A stretch of 37,836 bases of DNA from Nitrosospira sp. (GCA_026399575.1 JAPLQS010000086.1:1-37836), one strand, 5' to 3'. Positions 25,047 to 33,733 are shown, counted from the first letter of the stretch. Notes: a model not told the origin generated them from the letters alone. A program made the numbers and translations.

Positions 25047-26777
25047 TCATACCGCTTCACATGCGGCAGTCGAGTTGCTGGCGTTATCGGGCAGGCGTGG
25101 CAATAACTCCGCCTTACCCTTGGAGAGAACGAATATGCGGCTAGCAGCATTGATCACCGCAGGCTGATGCGATACTGCGATAACGGTAAGACTCTGCGCC
25201 AGCCTCTGCAGCGTTTCACAAATTATCCGCTCGCTATCAGGGTCCAGAGCGCTGGTCGGTTCATCGAGCAGCAGGAAAAGCGGGTGATGGGCAAGCGCTC
25301 TGGCAATCGCGATACGTTGACGCTGTCCGCCAGAAAGAAGTCCGCCGCGCTCGCCCACAAGAGTCAGCATGCCTTCCGGAAGAGCGCTGACAAAATCCCA
25401 TGCGCCCGCCTGACGCAATGCCTGTTCTGCATCCGCCTGGGTCAAAGCAGGTGCACCGATAAGGACATTGCTAAGAATCGTGTCGTGCAGCAGGATGGTA
25501 TCCTGGGATACGTAACCTATCATGTGCCGCCAGTGTTGCAGGTTTATTTCACGCAGCGATACCCCATCAACGAGAATTTCACCCGACTTGGGTTCGGCCA
25601 GCCCGCACAGCAGATCAAGCAAAGTACTTTTGCCTGCCCCTGATGGCCCCGTGATTGAGGTAAATGAATTCACGGGTATCTCGATGTTCAAATCTTGAAA
25701 TATTGATTTCTTGTCATAATCGAAATGGATGTGCCGCAGACTGATTCCTTGTTGCAAGGTAGGCTGCTGCGTACCTACGGTTCTTTCAGCTGCTGCGCGC
25801 GCCTCTTCAATTGCTGCACGTAATGCCCAATAGGCGCTTTCCTGTGCCACCAGATGCTGGTAGCGCCGCTGTGCTTTATTCAGCATACTCTGGATGCGTG
25901 TCAGCAGAAAAACCATCACCATCACTGCCGGCAGGGAAAGCTGCCACATCACCAGGGCCAGATACAAACCACCCGCGATCAAGGTGGCTAGTATGGGTTC
26001 CTGCAGAGCCAATAAGGCTTCTCTGCTCATGACTTCGCGCCGCGTAGCTTTTTCCAGTTGTTTGGTTTCATCGCGAAGAATGGCGTCAGCGACGTTATCC
26101 CGTGCCATGGCCTTCAGCGATTTCACCGATGCCAGCACGTCGGACAGATATGACAACAGATGGCGCAGCAGGTGTGTCTGTTTGTTACCTGCTTTGCGTG
26201 CGGCACCTACCAGCTTCTGCAGTACCAGCAACATGACTGCGCCGAGGAGGAGGGAGACAAGGGTTACTTCCCAGGAGATGAATAAAGCAACAGCGCTATA
26301 AACTAGCACTTGGATGGACAGCGCCATGACGTTGGCGGCGTGCTCAAAACCCTGGGCCGCCCGGTATGCTTCCGTGGCGACCGAGTTGGCAAGTGAGCCT
26401 GCGGGTTGCCGCAGATAATACTGCCAGCGGCTGGCCAGTAGCGCCTCGATCAACTCCTGACGCAGCTTGCTTGCGACATGCGCCACGGTATAGCCAACCT
26501 GCCGGTTGGCCAACAGCAATATCAGGCTCTTGGTGATCATGCCGCCGACGATGATCAGCAGCATCGTGCTTATGGTCGGCTCGATACCGATCCTTTGCAT
26601 GGCCTGCACTACTGTCCGCCCGGTGTCTGAGCTGCTGGCGTCACCCACGGCAACTGACAGCAAAGGAAGCAGGGCAGTCAGACTGAGTCCCTCGGCAATA
26701 CCTGCTGCCAACAGCGCAATCAGTACAAATGCACTGCGCCGGGGGAAGACCATGATATAGGTAACTAGGGTGCGCAT
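25047..26777 (-). CDS. ABC exporter, fused permease and ATPase, downstream of the sphingolipid genes
   Basis: The 576-residue half-transporter has a type IV permease domain (residues about 1-325, with helices near 15-42, 70-90, 150-190 and 262-295). The nucleotide-binding domain has Walker A GPSGAGKST (377-385), Q-loop YVSQD, signature LSGGQRQRIAIARAL, Walker B LFLLLDEPTSALD and the H-loop in VSHQP. It probably works as a homodimer exporting a lipid or amphiphile. It lies 147 bases after the serine palmitoyltransferase gene on the same strand, so co-transcription is plausible. By context it could flip or export the sphingoid lipid; this is inference. It has no peptidase C39 domain, which argues against peptide export. 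Confidence 0.85.
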   Translation of the reverse strand: MRTLVTYIMVFPRRSAFVLIALLAAGIAEGLSLTALLPLLSVAVGDASSSDTGRTVVQAMQRIGIEPTISTMLLIIVGGMITKSLILLLANRQVGYTVAHVASKLRQELIEALLASRWQYYLRQPAGSLANSVATEAYRAAQGFEHAANVMALSIQVLVYSAVALFISWEVTLVSLLLGAVMLLVLQKLVGAARKAGNKQTHLLRHLLSYLSDVLASVKSLKAMARDNVADAILRDETKQLEKATRREVMSREALLALQEPILATLIAGGLYLALVMWQLSLPAVMVMVFLLTRIQSMLNKAQRRYQHLVAQESAYWALRAAIEEARAAAERTVGTQQPTLQQGISLRHIHFDYDKKSIFQDLNIEIPVNSFTSITGPSGAGKSTLLDLLCGLAEPKSGEILVDGVSLREINLQHWRHMIGYVSQDTILLHDTILSNVLIGAPALTQADAEQALRQAGAWDFVSALPEGMLTLVGERGGLLSGGQRQRIAIARALAHHPLFLLLDEPTSALDPDSERIICETLQRLAQSLTVIAVSHQPAVINAASRIFVLSKGKAELLPRLPDNASNSTAACEAV

Positions 26778-26924
26778 AGCCTGGTTTCGCGGATCATCAG
26801 TTATTCTATTTGCTGGGTTTTCACGTTGATACGGCGCGACACCAAGTTAACGCCATCAGGTCAGCTATCTTATGATTGGAATAGGCGGACATGTCCCAGG
26901 GATTCCACCCCGGACCAGACGCCT

Positions 26925-28112
26925 TTATTGAAAGATACTTTTGCGCAACTCGGCAAAAACATTTCCGACATGATCCATCTGTTCGCTGGTGTGGGCCGCA
27001 CTGACACTGCAACGCACCAATGCTTTTCCTTCGGGTGCAGCGGGCGGCAATATTAAATTGACATAGATGCCATGATCCAGCAGACCTTTCCACAGCATCA
27101 GCGCCTGCTGGGGGCTGTCCAGTATGTTCGCGATGACAGGCCCGGGCTGCGGTCCAAGTTGATAGCCCAGCGCGTCAAGGCGCGCATAGAGTTGCCGTGA
27201 ATTTTGCCAAAGCTGCCGCCGTAGTTCCGTACCGTCGCGCAATAGTCTGAGCGCTGCCCGCGCTGATGCAATGGTAGCCGGGGAAGGCGATGCGGTGAAT
27301 ATGTAGGGACGGCTGATATAGCGCAGCTGATCGAGTTGCGGATGATTGCTCACGCAGTAGCCGCCGATGCTGCCCAGGCTTTTGCTGAAAGTGCCCGTAA
27401 TGAAATCGACTCCGTCGATCAGTCCGGTTTCTTCCACCAGTCCTTGACCGGTTTTACCCAGAACTCCCAGTGAATGAGCCTCGTCCAGCAGCAGAATACT
27501 GTTGTAAGCATTTTTTACTCTGACAATCTCCGCCAGCGGCGCTTGGTCACCCAGCATGCTGTAGATGCCTTCAGCAACGATCAGGGTGGACTTTGAGCGC
27601 TCGCCGAGACGGCGGAGACGTTTCTCCATGTCTGCCACGTCATTGTGCCGGAAACGGATTATTTCGGCGCCACTCAGACGGCAGCCATCATAGATACTTG
27701 CGTGCGAGTCGCCATCGATCAGGACCACGTCACCTGCCCCCGCCAGACCCGAGATCATGGCAAGATTCGCCTGATAACCGGTGGTAAAAACAATACCCGA
27801 GTGGCAATGGTAAAATTCTGCAAACTCCCGCTCCAGTGCGCGGTGCCCACTGTAACTGCCATTCGCCATGCGCGATCCGGTGGTGCCGGTGCCTTCCTTG
27901 TCCAGCGCTTCATGCGCTGCCTTCAGGCATTCGGGCGCGAAGGTAAGTCCGAGATAGTTGTTCGTACCCAGAAACAGTATGCGGCGGTCGCCAACTCTTG
28001 CTTCTGTCGCCGAGTAAACCTCTTCTATCGGCATACCGAAAACATCAATCCCTTCCGGTAACAGTGCTTTTCTGGCTGCGGCAACCGCGTCCAGCTTGTC
28101 TAGTAAGCTCAT
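26925..28112 (-). CDS. spt: serine palmitoyltransferase (alpha-oxoamine synthase)
   Basis: The 395-residue PLP enzyme condenses serine with a long-chain acyl thioester to 3-ketosphinganine. The PLP lysine is K244 in TGTFSKSLGSIGG; the stacking histidine is in DSHASIYDG (H137), and DEAHS (210-214) contacts the cofactor. Stretches such as GSRMANGSYSGHRALE, RPYIFTAS and the late YVNLILPPAAPEG...RCSVSAAHT follow bacterial (Sphingomonas-type) Spt closely. BioF or glycine C-acetyltransferase usually show a different lysine context. It overlaps the acyl carrier protein gene by four bases (ATGA), so the two are translationally coupled. No biotin genes are nearby. Confidence 0.87.
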   Translation of the reverse strand: MSLLDKLDAVAAARKALLPEGIDVFGMPIEEVYSATEARVGDRRILFLGTNNYLGLTFAPECLKAAHEALDKEGTGTTGSRMANGSYSGHRALEREFAEFYHCHSGIVFTTGYQANLAMISGLAGAGDVVLIDGDSHASIYDGCRLSGAEIIRFRHNDVADMEKRLRRLGERSKSTLIVAEGIYSMLGDQAPLAEIVRVKNAYNSILLLDEAHSLGVLGKTGQGLVEETGLIDGVDFITGTFSKSLGSIGGYCVSNHPQLDQLRYISRPYIFTASPSPATIASARAALRLLRDGTELRRQLWQNSRQLYARLDALGYQLGPQPGPVIANILDSPQQALMLWKGLLDHGIYVNLILPPAAPEGKALVRCSVSAAHTSEQMDHVGNVFAELRKSIFQ

Positions 28113-28363
28113 TGTTTCGTAGATTTTATGTGTTGAATTAAATTCGCAAGATCATGCACGGTCTGAACGTCCGCAAGGACATTCAGCGGCACGGAAATAT
28201 CAAACTCATCCTCGATCTCCATGACCAGACTCAATAGCTTGACAGAGTCGATCGCCAGCTCATTGATCAGATCTGTCTCTGGCACGATTACCACATCAGG
28301 GCTGGCAAGCTGCTTGAGATGAAAACAAAGCCTGGACAAAATATTGTTGTAATCGGTCGTCAT
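28109..28363 (-). CDS. acyl carrier protein (AcpR type)
   Basis: The 84-residue acidic helical protein carries the phosphopantetheine serine S40 in ELAIDSVKLLSLVMEIEDEF. In the ceramide pathway of Caulobacter a dedicated carrier protein presents the fatty acyl chain to Spt; this gene sits in the same place between the reductase and Spt genes. The primary fatty-acid ACP would carry DSLD rather than IDSVKL and be encoded with fab genes, so this is a specialised carrier. It couples to spt by a four-base overlap. Confidence 0.85.
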   Translation of the reverse strand: MTTDYNNILSRLCFHLKQLASPDVVIVPETDLINELAIDSVKLLSLVMEIEDEFDISVPLNVLADVQTVHDLANLIQHIKSTKQ

Positions 28364-28393
28364 GGGTTGGAGTGGTTTTAAATGTTATGCGAG

Positions 28394-29308
28394 CTATGCC
28401 GCGTGCGGCAGCGCATCGCGCAAACGAATGCAGGGTTGCCACCCTGGTAATGCCTGGATCAAGGGCGCGATATTGCATACCCAGTCCGGGTGCTGCAATT
28501 CCCTGACTTTTCCCGGCGTCAGCATCGGTGAGTAATGCAGCAACCGTGCCAGACACAAATTAACATTGGCAGTCATCGAAACCAATGATGCCGGTAAAAA
28601 CAAACAGCGTACCGGCCGTTGCCAGACATCCTGGGCAATGGCAGCTACGGAGTGGCCATCATACCCCCCCGGCATTCCGTCATCGAGTTCGTAAACACCA
28701 TGTATGGGAACCCTGGTGGCAAGCCAGCAGAGAATGGCTGCAACCAAATCATTAACGTGTAGCAAACCAAAACGCATGGCAGAGCGCCCTACCATGGGCA
28801 GTACACCGCGCTGAGTCGCTCTGAAGAGTGGGCTCATTTCCTTGTCACCCGGTCCGTAAACTGCAGTTGGGCGAAAAACTGCACACGGCATGACACCCGC
28901 ATGGTCAGCCACGATCTGTTCGGCCAAATGCTTGCTGGTCGCGTACCAGGAAAGCTCCGGCTGTCTGGCTGCGAGTGAGGATATGAGGAGAAAGCGAGGC
29001 GGCAAATCCTGCTGTGTCGAGGCGCGTACCAGATTGGCAGTACCTTCGACATTGGTGCGGGTGAAATCATCGAGAGAACTGCCCCGAACCTGGCCGGCAC
29101 AATGTACTACAGCAGAGACACCTTGAACCAGATTCTGTAATGCAGCCGGATCATCCAGATCACCCTGAATCCACGTAATGGACTCGTCCCCGGTTTGAGG
29201 ACGTCGGGTCAATGCGCGGACTTCCCACCCATCTCTGATCAAGGATTGCAGCAGTACGCGACCAATGAAACCTGTGGCACCAGTTACTGCTACCGACAAT
29301 CCAGGCAT
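28394..29308 (-). CDS. cerR: NAD(P)-dependent epimerase-like reductase (CerR-like ceramide reductase)
   Basis: The 304-residue extended-SDR protein has GATGFIG (residues 10-16), the ALTRRP dinucleotide specificity turn favouring NADP, serine in LLISSLA (S110/S111) and the catalytic YxxxK pair Y122/K126 in SWYATSKHLAE. Such proteins usually act on sugars or long-chain keto compounds. In Caulobacter the member encoded between the carrier protein and acyl-ACP synthetase genes reduces the 3-keto group of the sphingoid intermediate. The same position here supports that role; a sugar epimerase is the alternative. Gaps to neighbours are 7 and 30 bases. Confidence 0.7.
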   Translation of the reverse strand: MPGLSVAVTGATGFIGRVLLQSLIRDGWEVRALTRRPQTGDESITWIQGDLDDPAALQNLVQGVSAVVHCAGQVRGSSLDDFTRTNVEGTANLVRASTQQDLPPRFLLISSLAARQPELSWYATSKHLAEQIVADHAGVMPCAVFRPTAVYGPGDKEMSPLFRATQRGVLPMVGRSAMRFGLLHVNDLVAAILCWLATRVPIHGVYELDDGMPGGYDGHSVAAIAQDVWQRPVRCLFLPASLVSMTANVNLCLARLLHYSPMLTPGKVRELQHPDWVCNIAPLIQALPGWQPCIRLRDALPHAA

Positions 29309-29315
29309 ATGCTGG

Positions 29316-31181
29316 CTATTTGTCTCCGGACTCGACTGATAGCTGATGATCTGTCAGGTTTGTCCGTTGTATGAAACCCTGGCGAGCAGCAAAGCGCGAC
29401 AGCTTCCCGGAAGAAGTGCGCGGCAGGGTGTGTGGCGGGACCAATTCAACCAGGCAGTTAACGCCAAATGCCATATACACCAGTCGTTGCAACCGACTGG
29501 TAAGAGACTGCCGATCTGTTACTGAAGTCAGACGGCACTCTATGACCAGCACGATTGTCGTCGCATCATTGGCGTCGGTTATGCCGAAGGCAGATGCTTC
29601 CCGGGTTCTTACCTCGGGCTGTTGCTCGGCAAGCTCTTCTATATCCTGGGCACGTATATTGCGCCCGTTAACAATAATGACATCTATGCGGCGACCGGTA
29701 ACATACAGATCTCCTTCAAACAGGAAACCAAGATCACCGGTATCCAGCCAATGGCCGGGTCGCAGTGTTTTCCGCGTATCTTCCGGGTTATTGAAGTAGC
29801 CTGTCATGATGCTGCTGCCGTTCACCAGCACGCTGCCCAGTTTCAGGTCAGATACCTCCTGCCCCGCATCGTCGACAACCTTGACCGTATGCCCCGGCAG
29901 GGCACGGCCACAGTTCACAAATTCGTTGTATTTCCTGCCTTCTGCTTGCAGCCGTACCGCCATCTTCCTGTCCACCAGCATGCCAGCATCAATCTGCAAG
30001 CTCTTGAAGCCTTCACCAACCTTGGAAAAGGTAACCGCAAGGGTTGATTCCGCCAGACCATAACAAGGCAGGAAGGCGCGTGCATCAAAGCCTGCCGGAG
30101 CAAATTTCTCTGCAAAATTTCTTAAGGTATCTGGCCGTATCATTTCGGCACCAACACCCGCTGCACGCCAGCAACTAAGATCGAGATCTTCCAGATCGGA
30201 ATCACGAACCCGCAGAGTACAAAGCTTGAGGCCGAATGGCTGGCTGAATGCAACCGTAGAACGATTGCGGCTGATCAGTTTCAACCATTGCAGCGGCCTG
30301 ATTGCAAAATCACGTGTAGCCAGATAATCGACCGAAACCTGCGCGACCATCGGTGCCATCACCATACCCACCAGCCCCATATCGTGATAAAAAGGCAGCC
30401 AGGATGCGCAACGATCACCAGGGCGTATCTCCAACCCGCTACGAACAATTCCCTGCAGGTTACTCATCAATGCCCGTTCGGTAATGATGACTCCGCGCGG
30501 AGCACGAGTGCTGCCTGAGGTAAATTGGAGGTAAGCAATTTCATCAGGGTGGTTGGGCTGTGGTGTCACATCCAGAGCGGGCAGGTTCCCCAGTTCTTCC
30601 GGTGTCCCAACCCATTGCAACCCTTGCACTCCCTCAGCGGCTTCTCTGAGAAAGTTAATGTAGTCCACGTTAGCCAGCGCAACGCTGGCTTTACTGCCTT
30701 CGAGTATTCCACGAAGTTGTTGGACATACACCACATGACTGCCAAGATTGACTGGAACCGGCATCGCAAAAGGAACGAGTCCGGCATAGCGACATGCGAA
30801 GAACAACTCGACGAACTCCGGTGTGGTATCGGCAATAAGTGCCACACGATCACCACGGGCCAGACCAAGGCCTGCCAGACGCCGCGCCGAGATCAAGGCG
30901 TTTTGCCTTAATGCCCGGTAGGGAAGAACCGAACGCAGGTTTCCCTTGGCATCATAAAAATTAAACCCGGTGCTCCCGCTCGCTGCGTATTCCAAGGCAT
31001 CCGTCAGGGTGTTGAAATCCGCCAACCGCTGAGCCTGTATGTTGCATGTCGTTGGTGTTGGGGCTGCTGCCAGCGGCAATTCGCTTGATAATTGTGAATC
31101 AAACGCTTGCGTTAGCGGAGCGTTCAACTTGGTTATTGTTGAACTCAAGGTCTTCCCCTCCAAATTGATGGTGCTTGTCAT
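29316..31181 (-). CDS. fatty acyl-AMP ligase / acyl-ACP synthetase (AasR-like)
   Basis: The 621-residue ANL-family enzyme activates fatty acids as adenylates. The phosphate loop is TSGSTRAPRG (221-230), followed by SWLPFYHDMGLVG, the FAAL-type motif, then YGLAEST, DTGDLGF and the C-terminal lysine K593 in LPRTSSGKLSR. Enzymes of this kind load acyl chains onto a carrier protein rather than CoA. As the first gene of the operon it probably charges the ACP at 28109, as AasR does in Caulobacter. The first about 50 residues are variable and the ribosome binding site is weak, so the exact start is uncertain. Confidence 0.82.
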   Translation of the reverse strand: MTSTINLEGKTLSSTITKLNAPLTQAFDSQLSSELPLAAAPTPTTCNIQAQRLADFNTLTDALEYAASGSTGFNFYDAKGNLRSVLPYRALRQNALISARRLAGLGLARGDRVALIADTTPEFVELFFACRYAGLVPFAMPVPVNLGSHVVYVQQLRGILEGSKASVALANVDYINFLREAAEGVQGLQWVGTPEELGNLPALDVTPQPNHPDEIAYLQFTSGSTRAPRGVIITERALMSNLQGIVRSGLEIRPGDRCASWLPFYHDMGLVGMVMAPMVAQVSVDYLATRDFAIRPLQWLKLISRNRSTVAFSQPFGLKLCTLRVRDSDLEDLDLSCWRAAGVGAEMIRPDTLRNFAEKFAPAGFDARAFLPCYGLAESTLAVTFSKVGEGFKSLQIDAGMLVDRKMAVRLQAEGRKYNEFVNCGRALPGHTVKVVDDAGQEVSDLKLGSVLVNGSSIMTGYFNNPEDTRKTLRPGHWLDTGDLGFLFEGDLYVTGRRIDVIIVNGRNIRAQDIEELAEQQPEVRTREASAFGITDANDATTIVLVIECRLTSVTDRQSLTSRLQRLVYMAFGVNCLVELVPPHTLPRTSSGKLSRFAARQGFIQRTNLTDHQLSVESGDK

Positions 31182-31239
31182 CTTTCTTATAAAGAATTCT
31201 GGTCAGGTACGTTGTTGTTTATGACTACAGCTCAACCGG

Positions 31240-31261
31240 CTGCCTAAAAATTTTCAGGCAG
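31240..31261. repeat. near-perfect palindrome before the sphingolipid operon
   Basis: CTGCCT and AGGCAG arms flank a palindromic AAAATTTT core, with a single mismatched pair in 22 bases. It lies 59 bases upstream of the first gene's start codon. It could be an operator or, transcribed, a stem-loop in the leader. Confidence 0.5.
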
Positions 31262-31537
31262 CGCTCAGTATTGCTGACGTCATCCAATAACAAAATAAAT
31301 GCGTTAATTTAACTAGTTGCACAGCTTATCTTAAAGTGGATTTCACTGTCAAGACGCCATCATTTCTTGGCATGATATCTTCATAATATAGCGCACTGAA
31401 GTATCGTAATTCCCCTAACATTAACAGGTGTACCTTTAGATAACACACAGTCGTGCAGAGTCCACAGGAAGCTAGGGAGCCATTCTGGATGAGTTCTGTA
31501 TCAATATAAAGAAGTTTTGCAGCTTAAAAGGATAATG

Positions 31538-31555
31538 TGTTGCTTTTTTGCAACA
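31538..31555. repeat. perfect inverted repeat in non-coding stretch
   Basis: TGTTGC-TTTTTT-GCAACA is a 6-bp perfect stem with a T6 loop. Its half-site GTTGC also occurs in the Zur-like palindromes at 16098 and 17061, but with the halves in opposite order. Role unknown. Confidence 0.35.
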
Positions 31556-31649
31556 AAAGTCCTGAGAATAATTCTATGTGGGTTAACAGAAAATCAATTA
31601 TCTTGGATTGCAACTAGTCGATAGCCTTAGATTCGATCAAATCCCGGCT

Positions 31650-31675
31650 AAAATTTCTTCGCTAGAAGAGATTTT
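31650..31675 (-). terminator. AT-rich hairpin, probable terminator of the SpoIIAA-like gene
   Basis: AAAATTTCTTC and GAAGAGATTTT pair over 11 positions (one G-U) around a GCTA loop, with T residues on both sides. It lies about 85 bases after the stop of the minus-strand gene at 31759 and could terminate in either direction. Confidence 0.45.
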
Positions 31676-31758
31676 TGCGCTCAAGATTGGGACTATTTTA
31701 GTCTCTCGTAAACATGCTCTCGGGTTTTGAGTCTGGAGATTCTGAATGCAGACCAGCC

Positions 31759-32103
31759 TCAGGCCGCCACCCAAGCCTTTGCTTCGTCATAATCACCAAA
31801 TACCCTGACATCCGCACCAATGAAAAGATTTGACACCCAGATGCTCCAGACTTGCCATTGGTTGTTGGTAACCACCGCAACCCGGTTGAATTCGCTGCCG
31901 TGTTCGCGCGCGAACTTGATCTCTTCCCATGCAACATCGACGGTATAACTTACCATGTCGCGCCAATCGAATAGCAGGTTTGCCTTGCCATCGAAATGAA
32001 ACTTGTAGAGCACCTGCTCTTCGAACTCCTTATAGTCAGCCAGAGTGAATTCGCCGAGGGCGGCGACGGTGATCAAGTTGCCGGTTTTCTGAATAGTAAT
32101 CAT
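31759..32103 (-). CDS. SpoIIAA-like (STAS-fold) protein
   Basis: The ATG at 32103 (MITIQKTGNLITVAALGEFTL) gives 114 residues; the frame is open upstream without family similarity. The pattern is that of the SpoIIAA-like group (PF11964): an opening beta pair, TLADYKEFEEQV, LLFDWRDMVSYT, then a helix ending AREHG, VAVVTNNQW, and a final DVRVFGDYDEAKAWV. These small cytoplasmic proteins may bind lipids or act in signalling; function is not established. It stands alone. Confidence 0.8.
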   Translation of the reverse strand: MITIQKTGNLITVAALGEFTLADYKEFEEQVLYKFHFDGKANLLFDWRDMVSYTVDVAWEEIKFAREHGSEFNRVAVVTNNQWQVWSIWVSNLFIGADVRVFGDYDEAKAWVAA

Positions 32104-32391
32104 GGACTCGTTCCAAAAGATAACTGGCCTATCATAGGCAACAACCCGCCGCAGTGCAAACCTTGTCTGCATTACTTGCGGACTGGTGGCGGTGCGACTC
32201 TGAGGCTCAGCAACCCACTAGCCACTATCAGCCCCCTACCCAGTCATGCTGGCAGTGACAGCACATCATTCCAGACAGAAAACCGGCAGCGAGCATCCAG
32301 AGAGATCAAATCAGTAGTTCACAGGCAAGAACGGCGGGTTTGCAGCGGCACGCTTCACCGTCCCCCTGCAATATTCAATTCCAATACATGA

Positions 32392-33498
32392 TCAAGAAAT
32401 ATAGGACTCGATTTCCCGCCGCAGAAATTCATGAAAATGCACCATGCCATCTTCCATTGGTGACTGATAAGGGCCGGTTTCATTGGTACCTTGCAGATAC
32501 AGAGCGCGGCGTCCAGCCGTCAGCAGTTTGCAAATTTCGTCGTCTTCGGCTGCGGTTTCACGATAAGCAGCTTGCTCCGCCTCGACAAACTCACGTTCGA
32601 ACAAGGCAATATCCTCAGGATAATAGAACTCGACCACGTTGGTACAGCGCTCTGTCCCTGCGGGTAATAGCGTACTGACAATGAGTACGTGAGGGTACCA
32701 TTCCAACATGACGTTCGGGTAGTAGAGCATCCAGATGGCACCGTGAGTCGGCACCCTGCCCGCGGTCTGCCGCAATAACTGCTCGTGCCATTTGGCATAA
32801 ACCGGCGTACCCGGCCGGGCCAGGGCGTGATTGATGCCCACTATCTGTACACTATACCAGTCGCTAAACTCCCACTTCAGCTCGTCAGTATTAACAAAAC
32901 TGCTCAGACCCGGATGATATGGCTCGACGTGATAGTCTTCCAAGTACACTTCGATAAAGGTTTTCCAATTGCAGGCGTATTCCTCTATCTGCACCCGTTC
33001 CAGCACATGACCGGAAAAATCGAAATCCTTCAAGACACCCAGGTTGGTCATGTCGCGCGCGACATCGCGCTTGCCCGCAAACAGCAAGCCATTCCAGTTC
33101 TGCAACGGGGTCTTGCCGAGATCAAGACAAGGATTGTCGGGAAAGTGGGGCGCTCCCAACAGCTTGCCAGCCACATCATAAGTCCAGCGATGTACAGGGC
33201 AAACAATGTTCCTGGCATTGCCGCGACCCTTGAGCAAAAGAGCTTGCCGGTGGCGACAGACGTTGGATAGCAACTCAATGTCATTTTTGTTGCGTACCAG
33301 CACCTTGGCATCACCCATCCATTCCAGCACATGGTAATCACCGATGTTCGGCAACATGGCTTCATGACCAACATAGCCGCTCCCCTGATCAAACAGGAGG
33401 CGTTTCTCCAACTCAAGAATACGAGGATCGAAATACCAGTCGACCGGCAACTGCACCGGTGCTTGCATCAGTTGCGAAACATCAACAAAATTAGACAT
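32392..33498 (-). CDS. Rieske non-haem iron oxygenase, alpha subunit
   Basis: The 368-residue protein has the [2Fe-2S] Rieske ligands C81-x-H83 and C100-x2-H103 and, in the catalytic domain, the mononuclear-iron histidines H190 and H195 in EDYHVEPYH, with an upstream NWKTFIEVYLE bridge. The overall form is that of ring-hydroxylating dioxygenase or quaternary-amine monooxygenase alpha subunits. No beta subunit, ferredoxin or reductase gene is nearby, so electrons must come from elsewhere. The gene is divergent from xseB-ispA-dxs, a neighbourhood I believe is common in betaproteobacteria, but its substrate is unknown. Confidence 0.85.
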   Translation of the reverse strand: MSNFVDVSQLMQAPVQLPVDWYFDPRILELEKRLLFDQGSGYVGHEAMLPNIGDYHVLEWMGDAKVLVRNKNDIELLSNVCRHRQALLLKGRGNARNIVCPVHRWTYDVAGKLLGAPHFPDNPCLDLGKTPLQNWNGLLFAGKRDVARDMTNLGVLKDFDFSGHVLERVQIEEYACNWKTFIEVYLEDYHVEPYHPGLSSFVNTDELKWEFSDWYSVQIVGINHALARPGTPVYAKWHEQLLRQTAGRVPTHGAIWMLYYPNVMLEWYPHVLIVSTLLPAGTERCTNVVEFYYPEDIALFEREFVEAEQAAYRETAAEDDEICKLLTAGRRALYLQGTNETGPYQSPMEDGMVHFHEFLRREIESYIS

Positions 33499-33568
33499 AT
33501 CGATACTGTATATCTTCCCAGCAGGTTAAGAAACATGACCGTACGAAAAGTTGGCTCAATCTAATATA

Positions 33569-33634
33569 ATAGTCGGCACAAGAGGTTTTATACCTCCCGG
33601 AAACATCCATGGCCCAGTTCAGAGCGCCGAACTG
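33569..33634 (+). promoter_or_regulatory. possible structured leader before xseB-ispA-dxs
   Basis: Within the 235-bp divergent region are a TATAAT box near 33564-33569 without a clear -35, then a GAGGT/ACCTC stem and a perfect CAGTTC/GAACTG stem (33615-33634). These could form a short structured leader or an operator for the Rieske gene. No known riboswitch class was recognised. Confidence 0.25.
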
Positions 33635-33733
33635 AAGAAAGTTTCACGTATTTAATTGACCTGACCCCGCTTATTGCGTTATTTTTGCAGCTTTCGGAAA
33701 GAAAGCTGCGCTCTCTGTGACACTGTGCTTATC

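Larger units (their letters stand above)
31182..31758. other. 577-bp non-coding stretch upstream of the sphingolipid operon
   Basis: No credible reading frame is present on either strand. The DNA is clearly AT-richer than its surroundings. It holds several inverted repeats (31240-31261, 31538-31555, 31650-31675, 31691-31703), listed separately where distinct. It should contain the promoter of the minus-strand operon starting at 31181, but no convincing -35/-10 pair stood out. Confidence 0.6.

Noticed and set aside
26925-28112. Reading the PLP enzyme as BioF, glycine C-acetyltransferase or a CqsA-type autoinducer synthase
   Set aside because: No biotin or threonine genes are nearby, the lysine motif and C-terminal stretches follow Spt, and the acp-reductase-acyl synthetase partners match the ceramide pathway.
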